Positions 59,569 through 64,000 of a stretch of DNA of 64,000 bases are shown here, piece after piece. The stretch comes from Paenibacillus jilunlii (GTDB taxonomy: Bacteria; Bacillota; Bacilli; Paenibacillales; Paenibacillaceae). The position numbers and the translations under genes were made by a program. Under the pieces are notes generated by a model that saw only the letters and a list, made by a program, of their open reading frames with translations, had not been told where the DNA came from and did not search any database. The stretch is from positions 478,053 through 542,052 of the forward strand of contig NZ_FNGM01000001.1 in NCBI RefSeq assembly GCF_900102965.1, written 5' to 3'. Each line of letters begins with the position of its first letter. The stretch's first letter is position 1.

Positions 59569-59766
59569 ATGCAGATTCGAGACGGTCAAACGATTGAAAT
59601 TGTATATATGGATAAGTTGGGAAACATATCTCAGCGGAAAATTGAAGTTGTGGGAATCAGGGACGGGCGGCTCCGGGCCTATTGTCTTACTGCCGGAGCA
59701 CCCCGCGTATTTATTGTTGCCAATATCCTCGCTTGGCGGCGGGTAGGAGAGAAGCGCTATGCCTAA
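59569..59766 (+). CDS. Small beta-rich protein at the head of the SOS operon
   Basis: 65 residues: QIRDGQTIEIVYMDKLGNIS, then RKIEVVGIRDGRLRAYCLTA and the tail VANILAWRRVGEKRYA. The pattern (short strands, an RLRAYC segment) resembles a WYL-like domain core, though too small for a full domain. ATG 59569 follows GGAGG. Its stop overlaps the next start by eight bases, so it is translationally coupled to the polymerase. Two LexA-like boxes precede it. Function unknown; perhaps a polymerase accessory. Confidence 0.7.
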   Translation: MQIRDGQTIEIVYMDKLGNISQRKIEVVGIRDGRLRAYCLTAGAPRVFIVANILAWRRVGEKRYA

Positions 59767-61021
59767 GGATCGTGTGATTCTACTGTCCGACTGCCAATCC
59801 TTTTATGCCTCGGTGGAAAAAGCCGCCCATCCTGAATACAGAGATAAACCGGTTGCGGTAGGAGACCCGGCCAGAATGAACGGCATTGTACTGGCGGCCT
59901 GCCCGATTGCCAAAGCACAGGGCGTAACGACGGCCTCGCGTGTAGGTGAAGCTTTAGCAAAATGCCCGGAGTTAATCGTCATACGCCCCCGCATGGGAAC
60001 TTACATTAAGGTCTCGCTTTTGATATCAGAAATTTACCGGACATATACCGATCTGGTGGAACCCTACAGCATCGATGAGCAGTTTCTGGATGTTACAGGC
60101 TCTCTTGCTTATTTTGGAGGGTCATTGAAAGACATGATTTACAAAATCCAGCACCATGTGTTGCTGTCGACAGGTGTCTGGACCCGGATAGGCATTGGTT
60201 CCACTAAAGTCATGGCAAAAATGGCGACAGATAACTACGCCAAAAAGATGAAGGACGGGATATACGAGCTTACCTTTAACCAGTTAGAGTCCACCCTTTG
60301 GAGCCTGCCGATTCAGGATATGTTTATGGTGGCGTCTAGAATGACCAGGAATTTTTGGCGCATGGGTATATCCACAATCGGAGACATTGCACGAATGGAG
60401 CTGCCGGAGTTTAAGCAGCGAATGCGGACCACCATGGGTAAGCAGAGCGATATTCAGGCAGAATATTATTGGCAAACCGCGCGCGGCCTTGATCCCAGTC
60501 CCGTGGTTACAGGAATACGGCATCAGATCAAGTCCGTAGGGCATGGCAAGGCTCTGCGCTGGAATTTATATACCCGGCTGACGGATATCGAGGTTGTGCT
60601 GCTTGAGCTTGTCATCGAGGTGTGCCAGCGGGCACGGCGGTATCGTTACATGGGGTCAGTGGTCTCTATTTCAGTTTTGGAGACGGACGGAGAGAACTCA
60701 TGCTCTTATGAGCGCCAGATGACATTGCCTGAGCCTTCATCGTTGACGCATGAAGTGGCCGCAGCAGCGCTCACATTATTCACGGACAACTGGTCCGGGC
60801 TGCCTGTAGGGCGCTTAGCCATAACGTTGTCCCGCCTTTCGGATGACGGAGTGATCCAGCTTACGCTGTTCGATGACCGGGTTCGCTCTTACAATAAGGA
60901 ACGGGCAATCGACGGAATTAAAGCCCGTTATGGAAATCAAGCCCTCATCAGGGCTTCATCTTTACTTGAATCCGGAGTTGCCCGGGAGAGAGCTGAACAG
61001 ATTGGGGGGCATTATAAATGA
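59759..61021 (+). CDS. Y-family translesion DNA polymerase (UvrX-like)
   Basis: 420-residue Y-family polymerase. Catalytic residues are D11 in LLSDCQSFYASVEK and D106/E107 in EPYSIDEQFLDV. The palm, fingers, thumb and little-finger order is seen, and QLTLFDD near the C terminus is a clamp-binding motif (QLxLF type), so it acts at stalled forks with the sliding clamp. The closest named relatives are B. subtilis UvrX/YqjW of SPbeta and the chromosome. The start overlaps the upstream gene by eight bases. SOS control is predicted by two LexA-like boxes. Confidence 0.92.
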   Translation: MPKDRVILLSDCQSFYASVEKAAHPEYRDKPVAVGDPARMNGIVLAACPIAKAQGVTTASRVGEALAKCPELIVIRPRMGTYIKVSLLISEIYRTYTDLVEPYSIDEQFLDVTGSLAYFGGSLKDMIYKIQHHVLLSTGVWTRIGIGSTKVMAKMATDNYAKKMKDGIYELTFNQLESTLWSLPIQDMFMVASRMTRNFWRMGISTIGDIARMELPEFKQRMRTTMGKQSDIQAEYYWQTARGLDPSPVVTGIRHQIKSVGHGKALRWNLYTRLTDIEVVLLELVIEVCQRARRYRYMGSVVSISVLETDGENSCSYERQMTLPEPSSLTHEVAAAALTLFTDNWSGLPVGRLAITLSRLSDDGVIQLTLFDDRVRSYNKERAIDGIKARYGNQALIRASSLLESGVARERAEQIGGHYK

Positions 61022-61491
61022 GCAAACTCGACGGCAATGAACGCTGGAAAACGAAAATGATCATGACCGAGCATGTTGAGCAGTTCGAGGGGCAGCAGCG
61101 TGATGCCGGAGGTAAAATGATAACGATTGAAGAGAGGACGATGGTCCGTGACCTCATCCTGCTCCCTTACATAGATACCATGGTTAGCAAGAGCCTGAAG
61201 GAGCTTGAGCACTCCGGCAGCATTCTGAAACGCGCCTATTCGATGGCCGGCCAAGCCATCCAGCGCCGGATTATGCAGGATACGTATCAGCTGCAAAAAG
61301 AGCTGAAGCAGCGGAATATCAAAGTGCTGGCGGATGAGCAGGAGGAATTTTTGGTGTATTACAAAATCTTTTGCCGGGGATATCAGGAACGCTTTGGGCT
61401 AACCCGTGATGTGATGCGCACAGAGATCAGCCTAAGGCTGACCAAATATACAGCCGACCTTGGGGTGGTGTTAAGGGAGCATCTAAAATGA
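61018..61491 (+). CDS. YolD-like protein following the Y-family polymerase
   Basis: 157 residues; the start MSKLDGNERWKTKMIMTEHVE resembles YolD-family openings. The remaining helical segment (SKSLKELEHSGSILKRAYSM, GQAIQRRIMQDTYQLQKELK) is longer than usual YolD proteins (about 90-110 residues). YolD-like proteins are encoded after UvrX/YqjW in Bacillus and are thought to bind the polymerase. The start overlaps the polymerase stop (ATGA). It is the third gene of the SOS operon. Confidence 0.75.
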   Translation: MSKLDGNERWKTKMIMTEHVEQFEGQQRDAGGKMITIEERTMVRDLILLPYIDTMVSKSLKELEHSGSILKRAYSMAGQAIQRRIMQDTYQLQKELKQRNIKVLADEQEEFLVYYKIFCRGYQERFGLTRDVMRTEISLRLTKYTADLGVVLREHLK

Positions 61492-61498
61492 AAAGAAA

Positions 61499-61548
61499 GG
61501 GCTGACCCAAGCAGCCATTTCATGGCTTTTGGATCAGTCCCGTTTATT
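61499..61548 (+). terminator. Terminator of the SOS operon
   Basis: GGGCTGA-CCA pairs with TGG-TCAGTCCC around an inner AGCCAT/ATGGCT stem, followed by GTTTATTT, just after the stop at 61491. Confidence 0.7.
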
Positions 61549-61556
61549 TCCATAGC

Positions 61557-61982
61557 TTAAATTACGCCCTCTCCTCCAATAGCAGTCGCTGTGAATGCAA
61601 TGGGGCCAAATAGATTTATAGGCAGATTGCTATCATTTTGAATTACCAGTTCATAGTTGTGGACTCCAAGATAAGGACCATCCACCCACAGAACATTTAT
61701 CTGAATATCAGTAGTTGTAGTAAAACGATAAAAGGATCTATAAATATCAACTCCAGCACGCCGAATTATAGCAAAAAATTGACTATTAGCAAGTGCAGTA
61801 AGACTAAAGCTACCATTTAACTCGACTCTGCTGGAGAAAGAGGCAGGATTAGCCGGACTAATATTTACTTGCGCTGTGGCTAGCTCCGCTCCAGCTCCGG
61901 GAATCCCCACAACCGTTTGAGTAACAGCGAACGGGTCTAACGGGATTTTTGCCTGTGAACCATAACTTATAATTGCTGCCAT
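61557..61982 (-). CDS. Small beta-rich protein of unknown function
   Basis: 141 residues, MAAIISYGSQAKIPLDPFAV at the start and a run of strands (TAQVNISPANPASFSSRVEL, DIQINVLWVDGPYLGVHNYE, INLFGPIAFTATAIGGEGVI). It looks like a jelly-roll or TNF/BclA-C-terminal-like fold found in some Bacillales spore-surface proteins, but the resemblance is by pattern only. There is no signal peptide or membrane segment. The ATG follows GGAGTGA. It is convergent with the SOS operon. Confidence 0.55.
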   Translation of the reverse strand: MAAIISYGSQAKIPLDPFAVTQTVVGIPGAGAELATAQVNISPANPASFSSRVELNGSFSLTALANSQFFAIIRRAGVDIYRSFYRFTTTTDIQINVLWVDGPYLGVHNYELVIQNDSNLPINLFGPIAFTATAIGGEGVI

Positions 61983-62208
61983 TTATCATCACTCCACTTC
62001 AAGGTTATACATTATTCTATTGTGAATCCGCAAGGATAGATTGGACTTAATTCCTGATGAATATATACATTTAAGTTGTACTTTGCTTAATCATATAAAC
62101 CTAGATAGTAGCGAGGGAATATACAGAAAACACTTTTACCAAAAGATGCTGATCCGTAGCATGCCGGATTTGGTCCAGTTTCGCATCAGGAGGAATTCCT
62201 TATCGTCA

Positions 62209-62237
62209 TATACATAATGTTCCAAACGGAATATACT
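62209..62237 (+). promoter_or_regulatory. Promoter with the shared ATGTTCCAAA spacer
   Basis: TATACA (62209-62214), 17 bp with ATGTTCCAAA, TATACT (62232-62237), followed by the gene at 62276. The same spacer is seen at 63377 and 63469. Confidence 0.6.
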
Positions 62238-62275
62238 CGGTTAATAAACTCTAAAGAAGGAGTTGATCTGCAACA

Positions 62276-62488
62276 ATGGTGTCACAACCCGGATTGTTTT
62301 ATGGTGGAGGAATCAGTGTTTTTTTCTTTTTGATTTGGTTGGCGTGTATTGGATTAGGGGTTTTTGCATTTATCCTATTTGTTAAACTTGCTCTCAGAGC
62401 AATTACAGCTTTGGATTTATACAATCACGCAAAAAACCTTGAGATTCGTGAACGTTATGAGTCTGTAAAAAAGGATGATAATGTTTGA
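62276..62488 (+). CDS. Small membrane protein of unknown function
   Basis: 70 residues with one long or two short hydrophobic helices (FYGGGISVFFFLIWLACIGL, GVFAFILFVKLALRAI) and a charged C-terminal tail (EIRERYESVKKDDNV). No known family. The ATG is preceded by AAGGAG at a slightly long distance. Its stop overlaps the start of the next small gene (TTGA), so the two are coupled. It lies behind a promoter of the shared-spacer family. Confidence 0.6.
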   Translation: MVSQPGLFYGGGISVFFFLIWLACIGLGVFAFILFVKLALRAITALDLYNHAKNLEIRERYESVKKDDNV

Positions 62489-62634
62489 GCACTACATACA
62501 AGGTCTTGGAAAGCGATACGGACTTCCTAACTGCTGCCACAGGCAAAGGTATCGGTATGGTTCCAGTCAGAGATGAACCAGAAGCACGTATATTATGGTG
62601 GTATAAAAGAGGGATACTCTACAGAGAGTATTAA
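62485..62634 (+). CDS. Small protein, shortened paralogue of the gene at 63865
   Basis: 49 residues starting at TTG, MSTTYKVLESDTDFLTAA, which matches the start of the partial protein at 63865 (MSTTQVLESDTDFLVAALNQ). After about 20 residues the DNA still aligns with the other copy (TATGGTTCCAG.C.GA.A), but the reading frame differs, so this copy carries a frameshift and ends early. The AAGGATG site and the TTGA overlap with the upstream gene fit translational coupling. Confidence 0.6.
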   Translation: MSTTYKVLESDTDFLTAATGKGIGMVPVRDEPEARILWWYKRGILYREY

Positions 62635-62742
62635 AATCGTTTTGAATTTAGAGCATATAAAATAACCCATCGGTCTTATGTTGGTGGCATTTCTTTTTAT
62701 TAATCCATATATTCCCTCATTAACTCTTAAGTGTGTTGTAAA

Positions 62743-63272
62743 TAAATGGAACAATAAATGTTGCTGAATTTAATCTTTATAATATAGAACCGACACCGAC
62801 TATAACACCAACTGCCACCCCAACCGTAGAACCTACAGCTACTTCAGAACCAACCATTGAGCCAACAGCGACACCAACATCAGAACCAACCATTGAGCCA
62901 ACAGCGACACCAACATCAGAACCAACGGTTGAGCCTACGGCTACACCGGAACCGACAGGTACACCGACTACTGAACCAACAGCAACACCGGAGCCAACAG
63001 CAACACCTAGCCCAACTCCGGATCAATTGACAGGTAACCGTGCAATCCTGGTCGTAACGATGAATACTGGCCTTGAAAAAGAGTTCGATCTGAGTATGGA
63101 TGAAGTGAATTCCTTTATCACCTGGTATGAGAATAAGCAAGCCGGAACAGGGAAGGCGTCGTATGCCATTAATAAGCACGACAATTACAAAGGCCCGTTT
63201 ACCAGCCGTAAAGATTATGTGATCTTTGATAAGATACTCACGTTCAGCGTAAATGAATATTCTGCAAAATAG
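62743..63272 (+). pseudogene. 5'-truncated Pro/Thr-rich surface-protein gene
   Basis: An open frame with no start codon begins after a TAA at about 62741, reads EPTPTITPTATPTVEPTATS and a long series of EPT/TPT repeats, and then a conserved C-terminal domain (GNRAILVVTMNTGLEKEFDL, SMDEVNSFITWYENKQAGTG, FTSRKDYVIFDKILTFSVNE) to the stop at 63272. Similar C-terminal domains occur in Paenibacillus extracellular proteins, from memory. The frame lacks the expected N-terminal catalytic or binding domains and a signal peptide; a TTG at 63027 lies inside the domain junction and is an unlikely start. Confidence 0.7.
62825..62935 (+). repeat. 36-bp tandem repeat coding for a Pro/Thr linker
   Basis: The unit TCAGAACCAACCATTGAGCC..., 36 bases long (12 codons, TSEPTIEPTATP), is repeated about three times with few changes, in the coding frame of the truncated surface protein. 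Confidence 0.8.
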
Positions 63273-63274
63273 CA

Positions 63275-63303
63275 TTTACACATTGTTCCAGTGAAGATAA
63301 AAT
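63275..63303 (+). promoter_or_regulatory. Promoter with the shared ATTGTTCC spacer and hairpin leader
   Basis: TTTACA (63275-63280), 17 bp with ATTGTTCCAG, TAAAAT (63298-63303). A hairpin ACCCTGCC / GGTGGGGT (63324-63345) follows. No gene lies directly after it before the next copy at 63377. Confidence 0.6.
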
Positions 63304-63376
63304 AGAAGTAACGGAAAAACTGTACCCTGCCAGTAATGGTGGGGTATTTCTTTGCGTTCAGTTTCCCTTATCGTCA

Positions 63377-63405
63377 CATACATAATGCTCCAAATTAATT
63401 ATATT
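63377..63405 (+). promoter_or_regulatory. Promoter with the shared ATGCTCCAAA spacer and hairpin leader
   Basis: CATACA (63377-63382), 17 bp with TAATGCTCCAAA, TATATT (63400-63405), then a TATGCCAGCATTGGCGGGGTA hairpin-like leader. Confidence 0.55.
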
Positions 63406-63468
63406 TAGATTACGCGGAAGTGCTGTACTATGCCAGCATTGGCGGGGTATTTTCATTTAGGAACGTCA

Positions 63469-63497
63469 TATACATAATGTTCTAAATGAAATATTAT
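63469..63497 (+). promoter_or_regulatory. Promoter with the shared ATGTTCTAAA spacer
   Basis: TATACA (63469-63474), 17 bp with TAATGTTCTAAA, TATTAT (63492-63497), then a TCTACTGCCAGTCTGATAGGGC leader before the YciI-like gene at 63567. Confidence 0.55.
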
Positions 63498-63566
63498 GAT
63501 TAAATAATACGGATGGACAGTCTACTGCCAGTCTGATAGGGCATTTTAATTTGAGGGGGACCGTAT

Positions 63567-63860
63567 ATGTTTATTGTGAATTTGAGTTATATAAAGTCGA
63601 TAAGTGAGGTTCAGAATCATCTTGAAGAGCATGTCAAATTTCTCGAAAAGTATTACAACTCAAATAAGTTCATATTCTCGGGAAGGAAGGTCCCTAGAAC
63701 TGGTGGTGTAATTTTAGTTGATACCCTAAGTAAAGAAGACTTAGACTTTATTTTGAAGGAAGACCCGTTTTATCAAAATCAAATTGCCCAGTATGAAGTT
63801 ATAGAAGTTGAAATTACAAAGTACGATGACCGTTTCGCTACCTTCCTAAAGAAGGAGTGA
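63567..63860 (+). CDS. YciI-like protein
   Basis: 97-residue protein of the YciI family (ferredoxin-like dimer): MFIVNLSYIKSISEVQNHLE, the conserved EEHVKFLEK histidine, GRKVPRTGGVILVD and EDPFYQNQIAQYEVIE are all present. The family is linked to small enzyme or regulatory roles, but the substrate is unknown. The ATG follows GAGGGGG. It precedes a second small gene at 63865 with a 4-bp gap, and lies behind a shared-spacer promoter. Confidence 0.85.
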   Translation: MFIVNLSYIKSISEVQNHLEEHVKFLEKYYNSNKFIFSGRKVPRTGGVILVDTLSKEDLDFILKEDPFYQNQIAQYEVIEVEITKYDDRFATFLKKE

Positions 63861-63864
63861 TCAC

Positions 63865-64000
63865 TTGAGCACTACACAAGTCCTGGAGAGTGATACAGAC
63901 TTCCTCGTGGCTGCTTTGAATCAGTATGGTTCCGGCCAGAAGATGATCCAGAAGGGCGTGGATTACGGGGGCATAGTTGAAGGATACTCTCCAGAGAGTA
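63865..64000 (+). CDS. Small protein, partial at the window end
   Basis: Starts at TTG 63865 after AAGGAG at seven bases and reads MSTTQVLESDTDFLVAALNQ, then YGSGQKMIQKGVDYGGIVEG up to the edge (45 codons visible, no stop). It is a full-length paralogue of the shortened gene at 62485. No known family. It is coupled to the YciI-like gene by a 4-bp gap. Confidence 0.6.
   Translation, partial: MSTTQVLESDTDFLVAALNQYGSGQKMIQKGVDYGGIVEGYSPES

Noticed and set aside
63027..63272. 81-codon frame beginning TTG as a complete gene.
   Set aside because: The start lies between a repeat linker and a domain in the same frame that extends upstream, with no ribosome-binding site.

Overview
The window looks like a chromosomal segment of a Paenibacillus-type, endospore-forming Firmicute. 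The evidence is purine-rich Shine-Dalgarno sequences, GC-balanced genes, a YjcZ-type sporulation miniprotein, a Bacillus-style yjlC-ndh pair with Rex-like operators, PaiA, a UvrX/YolD-type SOS operon, LacI- and AraC-controlled plant-polysaccharide enzymes and a CcpA cre box. No rRNA, tRNA, CRISPR array, transposase or phage structural gene was recognised.

Layout. 1-5.7 kb: a dispersed 51-bp repeat, DinB protein, SgrR-like regulator, DUF4173 membrane protein, YeiL-type Crp/Fnr regulator, DUF4256 protein. 5.8-6.2 kb: a gene-free, hairpin-rich stretch ending in a strong terminator (possible RNA gene). 6.3-10.8 kb: cysteine synthase, lipoprotein, NarL-type two-component system and a YcnI-like copper protein. 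11.1-14.5 kb: a modular GH74 xyloglucanase under a cre box, followed by eight 51-bp tandem repeats. 15.4-20.1 kb: SDR dehydrogenase divergent from a LysR regulator with an apparent CTG start, a methyltransferase cut short by an in-frame stop, an EVE/PUA-like protein, a nitroreductase. 20.2-27.8 kb: yjlC-ndh, DUF2785, GDSL hydrolase, lipoprotein, methionine aminopeptidase, CMD-like, DJ-1/PfpI, HEAT-like and Rrf2 genes. 27.8-33.7 kb: repeats, small membrane protein, broken GNAT gene, lipoprotein with a HTH-like domain, phosphoesterase, VOC dioxygenase, GT14 transferase, MBL hydrolase, and an XRE regulator with two perfect operators.

33.7-46.2 kb: Na+/H+ antiporter plus acetyltransferase, two-part ThrE-type exporter, an AraC regulator in frame with an iron-siderophore lipoprotein through a near-perfect Fur box, YitT protein, AraC regulator divergent from GH127, YoaT-like DUF817 protein, P-loop kinase-like protein. 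46.6-50.3 kb: cellobiose phosphorylase and its LacI regulator, each preceded by the same operator. 51.7-54.5 kb: Fur-box-associated siderophore lipoprotein and a Btr-like AraC regulator carrying a homologous binding domain. 54.5-59.4 kb: micro-proteins, ABC exporter, ArsR-like regulator, MarR-paiA. 59.5-61.5 kb: SOS operon with two LexA-like boxes. 61.5-64 kb: a paralogous small-gene region with a truncated Pro/Thr-rich surface protein and promoters that share a conserved spacer.

How the genes fit together. One theme is plant-polymer use: secreted xyloglucanase, arabinofuranosidase and phosphorolytic cellobiose cleavage, each with local or CcpA-type control. A second is iron acquisition: two siderophore lipoproteins and a ligand-sensing regulator, with no permease in the window. 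A third is a set of promoters with -35, a fixed 17-bp spacer containing ATGTTCCA and -10, mostly preceding tiny membrane proteins, which could be an undescribed regulon. Several genes are broken or start at unusual codons; sequencing error cannot be excluded from the sequence alone.
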